Shown one piece after another: positions 1-7,314 of a stretch of DNA of 30,951 nucleotides. The DNA is from JAKOQB01 sp036824465 (GTDB taxonomy: Bacteria; Pseudomonadota; Gammaproteobacteria; Burkholderiales; Burkholderiaceae_F): contig DAITAC010000049.1 in the NCBI GenBank assembly GCA_036824465.1, positions 1 through 30,951 on the forward strand, given 5' to 3'. A program made the position numbers and the translations under genes. Within the stretch, counting starts at the first letter, position 1. Each line of letters starts with the position of its first letter. The notes under the pieces were generated by a model. It ran no database searches. It was given only the letters and a program-made list of their open reading frames with translations, and was not told the DNA's origin.

Positions 1-158
1 ACGCGGCCGACTTCGCGGCGATGAACGAACTGCTCGCCTATCTGACCGAAAACTGTTGTGCCGCCGACTGCCCGCCAGGCGCGGGCTGCACACCGGCCTC
101 TGCGTGCGCGCCCGGACGCGCGGCCCCACGCAGGGCCGGACGAAAGGTCACACGATGA
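1..158 (+). CDS. arsR: ArsR-family arsenic-responsive repressor, C-terminal fragment
   Basis: Only the last 51 codons are present; the 5' part lies before the window. The frame begins at base 3 and ends with TGA at 156-158. The visible part has a short helix (MNELLAYLTENCC) followed by a Cys- and Ala-rich tail with further cysteines (CCAADC, GAGC, SAC). ArsR/SmtB repressors of the ars operons of Burkholderiales often end in this way after the dimerisation helix. The family binds the ars promoter and is released by As(III) or Sb(III) bound to cysteines. The stop codon overlaps the next ATG in an ATGA junction, so it is the first visible gene of an ars operon. The DNA-binding part cannot be seen, so the call rests on the tail and on context. 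Confidence 0.68.
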   Translation, partial: AADFAAMNELLAYLTENCCAADCPPGAGCTPASACAPGRAAPRRAGRKVTR

Positions 159-460
159 AGCGCTTTCGTGTCCATGTCGCCGTCGAAGATCTCGCGGCCA
201 GCATCGATTTCCACGCCGCGCTGTTCGGCACGGAACCCGCTTTGCGCAAACCTGAATATGCCAGGTGGCAGCTCGACGAGCCGCGCCTGAACTTCGCGAT
301 TTCAAACGGACGCGGCGCGGCGGGCGTCAATCACCTCCGCATCCGGAACGATTCGGACGAGGCAACTGTCCCCGCGGCAGCGGGCTGCTGCACGGCGGAA
401 TCGACACTGCCGGCGGAGATCGCAGTGAAGTCGCGCGCCGCCGCCTGCTGCGGGAGCTGA
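155..460 (+). CDS. arsI: Shortened ArsI-like VOC protein (C-As lyase / cadmium-inducible family), probably inactive
   Basis: A 101-residue protein starting at an ATG that overlaps the arsR stop. The N-terminal half fits ArsI/CadI-type vicinal-oxygen-chelate proteins: MKRFRVHVAVEDL, then a YARWQLDEPRLNFAIS strand and GVNHLRI, which carries the expected mid-domain metal histidine. ArsI enzymes are about 140-170 residues and break the C-As bond of trivalent organoarsenicals. Here the text after GVNHLRI jumps almost directly to a Cys-pair tail (GCCTAE, ACCGS). The stretch that normally holds the CC(Y/F)A arsenic-binding thiols and the metal-ligand Glu after a DPxG motif is absent. The pattern suggests an in-frame internal deletion of roughly 50 residues. 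The reading frame is intact, so a protein may be made, but catalysis is unlikely. Confidence 0.6.
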   Translation: MKRFRVHVAVEDLAASIDFHAALFGTEPALRKPEYARWQLDEPRLNFAISNGRGAAGVNHLRIRNDSDEATVPAAAGCCTAESTLPAEIAVKSRAAACCGS

Positions 461-463
461 GTC

Positions 464-988
464 GTGGCCGATCAACCGCTGAATGTGCTCTTCCTCTGCA
501 CCGGCAACTCCGCGCGCTCGATCCTCGCTGAAGTGACGCTGAACGCGATGGCGCGCGGCCGCTTAAGGGCGTACAGCGCCGGCAGTCAGCCGACCGGCCG
601 CGTGAATCCGCATGCACTCGAACTGCTGCAGAAGAACCGCCTGCCGACCGAAGGCCTGCGCAGCAAGAGCTGGGACGAGTTCGCCGCTCCCGGCGCACCC
701 GAACTCGACTTCGTCTTCACGGTGTGCGACAACGCCGCGGGCGAGGTGTGTCCGCTCTGGCCGGGCCAGCCGATCACCGCCCACTGGGGCGTAGAAGATC
801 CGGCCGCGGTCGAGGGCGACGATGAAACAAAGCGCAAGGCGTTCCTGCGCACCTACAGTGCGCTCGCGCGGCGCATTGAACTCTTTCTCGCGTTGCCATT
901 GACCAAGCTCGACAAACTCGCATTGAAGAAGAAGCTCGACGAGATCGGCAGGGGTAGCGAAACGGCTGCCGCCGCACCGCCGGCATGA
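464..988 (+). CDS. arsC: Arsenate reductase ArsC, low-molecular-weight phosphatase type
   Basis: A 174-residue cytoplasmic enzyme predicted to reduce As(V) to As(III) for export. The N-terminal P-loop CTGNSAR (C12-x5-R18) is the catalytic loop of the low-molecular-weight tyrosine phosphatase fold. Two further cysteines (C88 and C96, in VCDNAAGEVCP) match the relay cysteines of the thioredoxin-coupled class. HWGVEDPAA is typical of this ArsC type. The start is GTG at 464, preceded by GGGAG; it lies three bases after the previous stop. The C-terminal tail after about residue 145 is longer and Lys/Ala-rich. The stop overlaps the acr3 start (ATGA), so the two products are probably made in a fixed ratio. 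Confidence 0.93.
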   Translation: MADQPLNVLFLCTGNSARSILAEVTLNAMARGRLRAYSAGSQPTGRVNPHALELLQKNRLPTEGLRSKSWDEFAAPGAPELDFVFTVCDNAAGEVCPLWPGQPITAHWGVEDPAAVEGDDETKRKAFLRTYSALARRIELFLALPLTKLDKLALKKKLDEIGRGSETAAAAPPA

Positions 989-2058
989 GCACCAACGCCA
1001 CAGCCGCGCGTCCCGCGCCGGCGATGAGCGTTTTCGAGCGGTATCTGACGGTGTGGGTGGCGCTATGCATCGTCGCCGGCATCGCGCTCGGCCAGTTCTT
1101 CCCGGCAGCGGTCAAGTCGATCGGCGCACTCGAATTCGCACGTGTCAACCTGCCGGTCGGCGCGTTGATCTGGGTGATGATCATCCCGATGCTGCTGCGG
1201 ATCGACTTCCGCGCGATCGGCCAGGTGCGGGAACACGTGCGCGGCATCGGCGTCACGCTCGTCGTCAACTGGCTGGTCAAACCGTTCTCGATGGCGCTGC
1301 TGGCGTGGCTCTTCATCAAACATCTGTTCGTGCCTTGGCTACCGGCCGCGCAGATCGACAGCTACGTGGCCGGCCTGATCCTGCTCGCCGCTGCACCCTG
1401 CACGGCGATGGTGTTCGTGTGGAGCCGGCTCACCAATGGCGATCCGTACTTCACGCTGTCGCAGGTGGCGCTGAATGACACGATCATGGTGTTCGCGTTC
1501 GCACCGATCGTGGCACTGCTGCTCGGCGTGGCCTCGATCACCGTGCCGTGGGACACGCTGCTGACCTCGGTCGTGTTGTACATCGTGGTTCCGGTCGCCA
1601 TCGCGCAGATCATTCGTGCGCGCGTGCTGGCGCGCGGCGGGCAGTCCGCGCTCGACGCGCTGCTGCATACGATCCAGCCCTGGTCGGTCGCGGCGCTGCT
1701 CGCCACGCTGGTGCTGCTGTTTGCCTTCCAGGGCGAGCAGATTCTCGACCAGCCCTTGGTGATCGCGCTGCTGGCGGTGCCGATCCTGATCCAGGTGTTC
1801 TTCAATTCCGCGCTGGCCTATGGGCTTAACCGCGCGCTGGGCGAGAAGCACAACGTCGCCTGTCCGTCGGCGCTGATCGGCGCCAGCAACTTCTTCGAAC
1901 TCGCGGTCGCCGCCGCGATCAGCCTGTTCGGCTTCGAGTCGGGTGCGGCGCTTGCCACCGTGGTCGGCGTGCTGATCGAAGTGCCCGTGATGCTGCTGGT
2001 GGTGCGCGTCGTCAACGCGAGCAAAGGCTGGTACGAGCGCGGTGCGGCGCCCCGCTGA
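985..2058 (+). CDS. acr3: Arsenite efflux permease of the Acr3 (BART) family
   Basis: A 357-residue inner-membrane protein with about ten hydrophobic segments, matching Acr3 in length and motifs. It exports As(III)-OH species made by the upstream ArsC. The conserved cysteine of the family is seen in LLAAAPCTAMVFVWS (C139). The conserved Glu of the late transmembrane segment is seen in GVLIEVPVM. LNDTIMVFAFAP and ACPSALIGASNFFELAVA are also family signatures. The alternative ArsB fold is longer (about 430 residues) and lacks these motifs. The start ATG overlaps the arsC stop. This is the last recognisable gene of the ars operon. Confidence 0.95.
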   Translation: MSTNATAARPAPAMSVFERYLTVWVALCIVAGIALGQFFPAAVKSIGALEFARVNLPVGALIWVMIIPMLLRIDFRAIGQVREHVRGIGVTLVVNWLVKPFSMALLAWLFIKHLFVPWLPAAQIDSYVAGLILLAAAPCTAMVFVWSRLTNGDPYFTLSQVALNDTIMVFAFAPIVALLLGVASITVPWDTLLTSVVLYIVVPVAIAQIIRARVLARGGQSALDALLHTIQPWSVAALLATLVLLFAFQGEQILDQPLVIALLAVPILIQVFFNSALAYGLNRALGEKHNVACPSALIGASNFFELAVAAAISLFGFESGAALATVVGVLIEVPVMLLVVRVVNASKGWYERGAAPR

Positions 2059-2134
2059 ACAAGACAGCCCATACCTGAAACCCCAGCACATCACACTGAA
2101 AGAGGAGAATCGCAGATACGCATTGGGGACTCAC

Positions 2135-2836
2135 GTGATCTGCGTTCGACAGGCCCGGCAATTCGGCGCGATCCTCGTGGTGTCGGTTGCGCTCTGCGCG
2201 TGCCAATCATTCCCTGGGCCCGGATCCGCTGAGATACAGACGCACAACTGCGCCGGCTCCAATGTCGTCGTCCATTCGGCAGTCCCCGACGATGCGATCG
2301 ACGCCTGCCGGGGCGCTCAGGATGCGATCGAGTTCTTCAAGACGCTGGGCCTCGCGTCTGCCGACCCGGTTTCGATCGAGCTCGTGAGTGAAATGCCGCA
2401 GGCAGTCAGCGCGTCGGCGGCGGGCTCCTTTCTTGAGTCTGAACGACGCGTCCTCGTGCTGAACTACGACCGATTCAGGGCCGGCAAGGACTGGTTCAGG
2501 ATTCCCGTCGACCGGCGTCTTTATCAAAGCGTTGCAACTCATGAAGCCGGGCATGCACTCGCGTCGAACAACTTCCGCATACCGAAGCCGTCGATCCAGG
2601 CCAGGGAATACATCGCCTACGTGACAATGTTTGCCACGATGAGCGAGTCACATCGCCGCATGGCGCTGGCGGCATTTCCCGGCGCGGGCTTCTCGGACGA
2701 GTTGAAGATGTCAAGCACCATCTATCTTCTCGATCCGATGCGGTTCGGCGCCGAGTCGTACCGGCATTACCTGAAGCCGGAAAACGGCGCCACTTATCTG
2801 CGCGCAATTCTCTCCGGCGCGGCGCTCGTCGACTAA
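2135..2836 (+). CDS. Putative lipoprotein with zinc-protease motif HEAGH, family not recognised
   Basis: A 233-residue exported protein if translation starts at GTG 2135, which has GGGGA five bases upstream and places a signal peptide at the N-terminus (hydrophobic GAILVVSVAL, then LCAC, a possible lipobox with C23 as lipidated Cys). The frame is open back to 2042, overlapping acr3, but that leader is not signal-like. The key motif is HEAGH at residues 136-140, the HExxH zinc site of gluzincin/metzincin-type peptidases. A third ligand may be a Glu in QAREYIAYV downstream. The rest is not recognised. Substrate unknown. It follows acr3 by 76 bases; nothing suggests a role in arsenic resistance. 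Confidence 0.7.
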   Translation: MICVRQARQFGAILVVSVALCACQSFPGPGSAEIQTHNCAGSNVVVHSAVPDDAIDACRGAQDAIEFFKTLGLASADPVSIELVSEMPQAVSASAAGSFLESERRVLVLNYDRFRAGKDWFRIPVDRRLYQSVATHEAGHALASNNFRIPKPSIQAREYIAYVTMFATMSESHRRMALAAFPGAGFSDELKMSSTIYLLDPMRFGAESYRHYLKPENGATYLRAILSGAALVD

Positions 2837-3073
2837 TTTGCGGTCCAGGCCAGAACGAAGGCCGCTGCCGGCAGGCCAAGGCGCACGGGTGATCGCCGCT
2901 GGCTCGATTCCATCGTCGCTGATAGCTGAATTCCGGTCGCGTGGGCACCGGAGTCGTCTGCACCGTTGCGCCTCTGCGCGCAATTGACTTTTCCCGCTGA
3001 CGTGAACGGCGGGCCGGTTTATGGTTTGCGTCGGATTGACACTTCGCGGCGCTCACACTCAAGGAGGACGGCC

Positions 3074-3865
3074 ATGCGTGCAGCAATCGGAAGCTGGTTC
3101 TTGTTGATTCTCCTGGCCTGCGTCAGCCATGCGCATGGCCAAGCCGCGCAGAAGGTCGCCGACATTCCGACGCGGTCGGGCGTCACCCAGCGCATGATCG
3201 TACTGACCCCAAAAGAGCCAAAAGCGGCCGTGATTCTTCTCGCCGGCGGACATGGCGGGCTGCAGATTTCTTCCAACGGTTCATTTGGATGGGGTGAAGG
3301 CAATTTCCTCGTGCGGACCCGCCAGTTGTTCGCGGATCAGGGTTTGCTCGTGGCCGTCGTCGATGCACCGTCAGATCGTCAAGGCCCGCCGTACCTGGGC
3401 GGCTTCCGCCAGCGACCCGAGCATGTCACCGACATCAAGGCGGTCATTGCCTGGCTGCGCGAGCAGGCCAAAGTGCCAGTGTGGTTGGTTGGCACGAGCC
3501 GCGGAACGCAGTCGGCCGCGTATGTCGCCACGCAACTCGAAGGGGCCGAGGGTCCGGACGGTATCGTGCTGACGTCCACCATCCTCACGGAGGACAAAGG
3601 GCGGCCGGTCCCGGCGATGCCGCTCGGCAAACTACGGATTCCCGTGCTCGTGGTTCACCACGAACAGGACGGCTGCCAGCATTGTCTCTTCACCAACATG
3701 CCATCCCTGATGAACAAGCTCGACCACCTGTCCCGAAAACAACTACTGACGATCAAGGGTGGCGAAAACCGCGGTGACCCCTGCGAGGCGATGGCCTACC
3801 ACGGCTTCAACGGACTCGAGCGGGACGTCGTTGCGCAGATCGCGGCGTGGATGGTCGCGAAGTAG
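3074..3865 (+). CDS. Secreted alpha/beta hydrolase
   Basis: A 263-residue protein with a Sec signal peptide (hydrophobic SWFLLILLACVSHA, probable cleavage after AHG or AHGQA). ATG 3074 was chosen because AAGGAGG lies six bases upstream and because it gives a clean signal peptide; the frame is open further upstream. The fold is an alpha/beta hydrolase: GGHGG forms the oxyanion-type loop, GTSRG is the nucleophile elbow with S142, HHEQDGC gives the acid D199 and MAYHGFNG gives H243. The C-terminal part has four cysteines (CQHC, DPC), which could form disulfides in the periplasm. Substrate unknown. The 237 bases between it and the previous gene show no repeat, RNA or gene. It converges with the porin gene 33 bases away. 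Confidence 0.8.
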   Translation: MRAAIGSWFLLILLACVSHAHGQAAQKVADIPTRSGVTQRMIVLTPKEPKAAVILLAGGHGGLQISSNGSFGWGEGNFLVRTRQLFADQGLLVAVVDAPSDRQGPPYLGGFRQRPEHVTDIKAVIAWLREQAKVPVWLVGTSRGTQSAAYVATQLEGAEGPDGIVLTSTILTEDKGRPVPAMPLGKLRIPVLVVHHEQDGCQHCLFTNMPSLMNKLDHLSRKQLLTIKGGENRGDPCEAMAYHGFNGLERDVVAQIAAWMVAK

Positions 3866-3897
3866 ACGCGCGTTCGCCAGCGTCCTGCGGCAAGCGA

Positions 3898-5097
3898 TCA
3901 GAACTGATGGCGAACACCAAACGTCAATGCCCTCGGGTCAGCACCGTTGCCGCCGGCCGTCAAGATCGGGTCGGATGAAACCAAAGGGAAGGACGCTGTT
4001 GCGTTGTTCCTGACTTCACCATAGCTCGCGTAGAGCGCAGTGCGGTTTGACAGCGTGTGAACGTAGCTTATCCCCACAACGACTCCGACACGTTCCTCGC
4101 CGGCGGGGTTGTCCTGCCGGAAGCGCTGCACCTGCGTTATCAAGGTGCCCGCAGATCCAGTCTTCACGGCGCCGCCGATCCATTCGTCGCTCACGTTGTT
4201 GGGGCTACCCATCTTCCAGTAGCCCGCACTGACGGTGAGTCGGCCAAACGAGTATCTCGCATTGATCACCCAGTCGTCGCGGTTCTGCATGGCGCCGGTG
4301 AATACCGCGGGGCTGCCTGCCGTAAGCGGGAGCTTCAGCCGCTGGTATGAGGCCGCCGTTGCGAATCCTGCCTGCGTGTACTCAACACTGACACCGATGA
4401 ACTCGTTGGCGCCTTTCGGCAGGCTGCCGGATAGACCACCTCCGCTTTCGGAGCCTGAACTGTACGTTGCACGGCCTTTGATGCCGGTGATCTCCGGCGT
4501 CACGTAGAAGATTCCATTGCTGACACGCCTGAATCGCTCGACTCCGCCCCCCGGGCTTGCAGTCTGCTGCAGGTTGCCCCAGAAACCACGCTTCAGGAGA
4601 TCACCGATCGCGTCGGCCCAGTAAACGGGCGCGTAGTCGCGCCCGAGCGTCAACGAGCCGAACCTCCCTTCGAGCCCGGCGATCGACCGGCGACTGAAAC
4701 CTGTGCCGCTCGGTCCGTTCGGCGCCGACGGGGTGGCACCAGAATAGTTGCCGTTGAAGGCTTTTGCAGCGCCGGTATCCAGTTCGACACCCTGCTCAAG
4801 AAGGAAGACCGCCTTGAGATCTCCGCCGAGAGACTCCGAACCTTGCAGTCCCCATCGCGAAGCGTTCATCACGCCGGAGGTGATCGACGTCGTCGTCGGG
4901 TTGCCGGGCGCGCCGTTGCGCGACACCGTGATGCCCAGATCGGCGACACCGTACAACGATACTGCAGGCTGTCCCCACGCCGGCAGGCAGACCACAGCAG
5001 GAATTGCCCGAACGCACCACGTCCAGGCGCGGCAGGTACTGATCACCCGATTCGATCCCATCAAATTCCCACTCGGAAAGGCCTGGCAATTCTTCAT
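3898..5097 (-). CDS. Outer-membrane trimeric porin, Burkholderia type
   Basis: A 399-residue general diffusion porin of the Gram-negative porin family common in Burkholderiales. The start ATG 5097 has GGAGGG at ideal spacing. The signal peptide ends near AWGQ, followed by the first strand AVSLYGVADLGI, the usual mature start of this family. Typical signs follow: ASRWGLQGSESLGGDLKAVFLLE, a loop-3-like segment, FGSLTLGRDYAPVYW, alternating aromatic strands, and the closing strand LTFGVRHQF ending in Phe, which the BAM machinery recognises. The unusually long n-region of the signal (about 30 residues before the hydrophobic part) is odd. It lies 54 bases downstream of the Bug receptor gene on the same strand, so the two may work together in uptake. 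Confidence 0.92.
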   Translation of the reverse strand: MKNCQAFPSGNLMGSNRVISTCRAWTWCVRAIPAVVCLPAWGQPAVSLYGVADLGITVSRNGAPGNPTTTSITSGVMNASRWGLQGSESLGGDLKAVFLLEQGVELDTGAAKAFNGNYSGATPSAPNGPSGTGFSRRSIAGLEGRFGSLTLGRDYAPVYWADAIGDLLKRGFWGNLQQTASPGGGVERFRRVSNGIFYVTPEITGIKGRATYSSGSESGGGLSGSLPKGANEFIGVSVEYTQAGFATAASYQRLKLPLTAGSPAVFTGAMQNRDDWVINARYSFGRLTVSAGYWKMGSPNNVSDEWIGGAVKTGSAGTLITQVQRFRQDNPAGEERVGVVVGISYVHTLSNRTALYASYGEVRNNATASFPLVSSDPILTAGGNGADPRALTFGVRHQF

Positions 5098-5151
5098 TTC
5101 GCTTCCCTCCGCCCGGCGCGGGGCCGCGAGGCGTCGCGACGTTACTCAAAG

Positions 5152-6195
5152 CTATTGCGCTTTGGCAAGATCGATCTTCTCGACCAACGAAGCAAATCGC
5201 CGCCGGTCGTTCAGAACAAGGCTTTGGAGCGTCTCGGCCGTTGGAGGCAGAAGTTCAAGTCCCTTTGCGTCGATCTGACTCTTGACCTCGGCATCGCTGC
5301 TGACCTCCCGCACCGCAGCGGCGAGACGCGTCGTAACGGCGGAAGGCAGTTCTGCCGGCCCTATCAATCCGTACCATGGCTCCAGGTAGAACCCATCCAT
5401 GCCCTGCTCCGCCAGCGTGGGAATGCCAGGCGCCTGCAATGATCGCCGCGTACCAGTAACGCCGATGATGCGGATCTTTCCTGCCGCGGCATGCGGCAGC
5501 AGTCGCGCCAGATCGGTGGCAACGACATCAATCCGGCCTGCCAGCATTTCGACGGTCGCATTACTCGATCCTCGAAACGGAACATGCGTCAGGCTCACGT
5601 TGAATTGCTGCTCGACGGCCAGCAGCGCTAGATGGGACGAACCTCCTACACCCGCGGAACCGAACGTCAGTGAGCCAGGCTGCTTGCGCGCCAGCGCGAC
5701 AAGGGTTCGCACGTCGACCACATCCAATCCCATGCGTACGCCGATTGCAAAGGGTACGCGCGCCAGTGCCGCAATCAGGGTGAATCCGCGTTCCGGGTCG
5801 TAGCCGATGTCTCGCTTCAGGAAGCCCGCAAAGACGAGATTGTTGGCACCGCCCACTCCGAGCGTGAGCCCATTCGGCGCCGCCAGCGAAATCATTCTTG
5901 CAGCAATCCTGCCGCCGGCACCCCCATGATTCTCGATCACGAGTTCCTGCTTCAACGCACGACCCAATGCGGGCGCAAAGATTCGCGCGACCGAGTCGCT
6001 TTGTGCGCCGGCCTCGAGCGCGATCAGTTTGATTGGGCGTTCTTCGTAAGGGGCAGCCAACGCGGCGCGCGCGAATGCTGCCGCGCCGATCCCCGCCATC
6101 AGACGACGGCGCAGAAAGTTCGGCGCCGCACTCGCCGGCCAGTTCAAGCGCCCCTCGCCTGCATCAGACTTGGGCCGGACGGGTCCACACACCAT
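5152..6195 (-). CDS. Bug-family periplasmic substrate receptor (TctC-like)
   Basis: A tripartite-tricarboxylate-transporter receptor that binds small carboxylates or related ligands in the periplasm. Family text is clear: RPIKLIALEAGAQSDSVARIFAPAL, VIENHGGAGGRIAARMI, LTFGSAGVGGSSHLA, LLAVEQQFNVSLTHVPFRGSS, GRIDVV and GIPTLAEQGMDGF. The N-terminus has a twin-arginine-like signal (NFLRRRLMAGIGAAAFARAALA). Start choice is uncertain: ATG 6195 has GAGGAG close by but overlaps the ATP-grasp gene by 32 bases and gives a long n-region. TTG 6147, with GAGGGG three bases upstream, gives a more normal signal peptide. As in most orphan Bug genes, no TctA/TctB membrane genes are nearby. Confidence 0.9.
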   Translation of the reverse strand: MVCGPVRPKSDAGEGRLNWPASAAPNFLRRRLMAGIGAAAFARAALAAPYEERPIKLIALEAGAQSDSVARIFAPALGRALKQELVIENHGGAGGRIAARMISLAAPNGLTLGVGGANNLVFAGFLKRDIGYDPERGFTLIAALARVPFAIGVRMGLDVVDVRTLVALARKQPGSLTFGSAGVGGSSHLALLAVEQQFNVSLTHVPFRGSSNATVEMLAGRIDVVATDLARLLPHAAAGKIRIIGVTGTRRSLQAPGIPTLAEQGMDGFYLEPWYGLIGPAELPSAVTTRLAAAVREVSSDAEVKSQIDAKGLELLPPTAETLQSLVLNDRRRFASLVEKIDLAKAQ

Positions 6196-7264
6196 GCTCC
6201 TCAAGTGCATCGACGTTCGCCGGATCGGCGCCGCACGAGGCCAGTTGTGCGACCACGCGCCGCGCCGGGCGCGTGGCCCAACTTGACGCCACAAGCTTCA
6301 ACCCCGTGAAGAGCTCGATACCCATCGCGACCTCGTCGTACCCAAGCATCCAGCGCTCCGCTGCAAGCGCCCCGTATCGTCCGTTGAATTCGTGAATCGT
6401 CACGCGCCCTCTCCGATCGCGCTGGCATTGGATGTTCAGCGGCCCACGCCAGCGAAGCTGCGAAAATACTTCCCCACAGCGCTTTCCCAGCGCAAGTGTC
6501 TCGGCCTCTGTGTTCGGATCGACATAGCGAGTGCGAAATGCCTGACGGTTGAAGGTGGCGAATGTACCCACGTGTTCGCTTTTCGGTGTGAACATCAGTT
6601 CGATCGAATGCTTCAGGCCATGCAGCGTGTGGTGCAGCGGCGTGCCGTCCAGTTCGATCGAGCGCTTGAATGACCAATACGTCTCGGGATCGCCCAGAAA
6701 CTCCTGCACCACGTAGTTCGGCCGCGCCAGCGCCCGCTCCAGCTGCGCAAGGTTTTCGATCAGAAAGATTCCTTTCGAGCTGAAGCCGTCACGTGGTTTC
6801 GTAATCAATGGGTAACCAACGCGCTCGGCAAAGCCGCGCGGCGACTCGGTATTTCCGGCGATCAGGGATTCGGCACACGGCAGGTTGTGTTGCTTGCAGA
6901 ACACGAAGGTGTTCCATTTGTCGTCCATTGCGCGCGCAACGCTGGACGGTCCGCACACCGCCTTGGGCCATAGCTCAGGATGCGCCTCGGCCAGTTCGCC
7001 GAGCGCAGCGATGTCATCGTCGCGACACGGAATGACGAGGTCCACCCGCTCCTCGCCGATGATCTTGAATACGCGCTCCTTGAACTCGGCAGGTTGCTTC
7101 GTCGTCGGCGGCACGAGAAATACCTTGTCGTACTCCCATAGTCCGGGATCGTCGCTGATACTGGATGTCGCAAGCAGGTGCAGTGGTCCACGCCGCTCCC
7201 GCAGCGTTGCGAGCATGAACTGCGCCACCTGACTGCCGCCTGACAGAAACAATAAGGTCTTCAT
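6164..7264 (-). CDS. ATP-grasp enzyme, substrate unknown
   Basis: A cytoplasmic protein of about 366 residues with the ATP-grasp fold. The N-terminal preATP-grasp (Rossmann-like) part is MKTLLFLSGGSQVAQFML; VDLVIPCRDDDIAAL and AMDDKWNTFVFCKQHNLPCAES lead into the ATP-binding part with YPLITKPRDGFSSKGI (the phosphate/adenine Lys region) and YVVQEFLGD. The metal-binding end is IQCQRDRRGRVTIHEFNGRYG, resembling the E/N pair of carbamoyl-phosphate-synthase-like ATP-grasp ligases. Such enzymes join a carboxylate to an amine or thiol. Substrates are not readable. ATG 7264 is preferred because it starts the Rossmann strand; GTG 7312 or ATG 7309 in frame have a better ribosome site (AGAGG overlapping the hypX stop). 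It lies directly after hypX and may be co-transcribed with the hydrogenase genes. Confidence 0.8.
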   Translation of the reverse strand: MKTLLFLSGGSQVAQFMLATLRERRGPLHLLATSSISDDPGLWEYDKVFLVPPTTKQPAEFKERVFKIIGEERVDLVIPCRDDDIAALGELAEAHPELWPKAVCGPSSVARAMDDKWNTFVFCKQHNLPCAESLIAGNTESPRGFAERVGYPLITKPRDGFSSKGIFLIENLAQLERALARPNYVVQEFLGDPETYWSFKRSIELDGTPLHHTLHGLKHSIELMFTPKSEHVGTFATFNRQAFRTRYVDPNTEAETLALGKRCGEVFSQLRWRGPLNIQCQRDRRGRVTIHEFNGRYGALAAERWMLGYDEVAMGIELFTGLKLVASSWATRPARRVVAQLASCGADPANVDALEEHGVWTRPAQV

Positions 7265-7314
7265 ATTGATCACGCAGAATTGGACGATCGCGTCCCGGCG
7301 GCTGCCCATCACCT

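Noticed and set aside
3866..3897. Bidirectional terminator between the convergent hydrolase and porin genes
   Set aside because: No convincing hairpin with a T-run could be found in the 32 bases.
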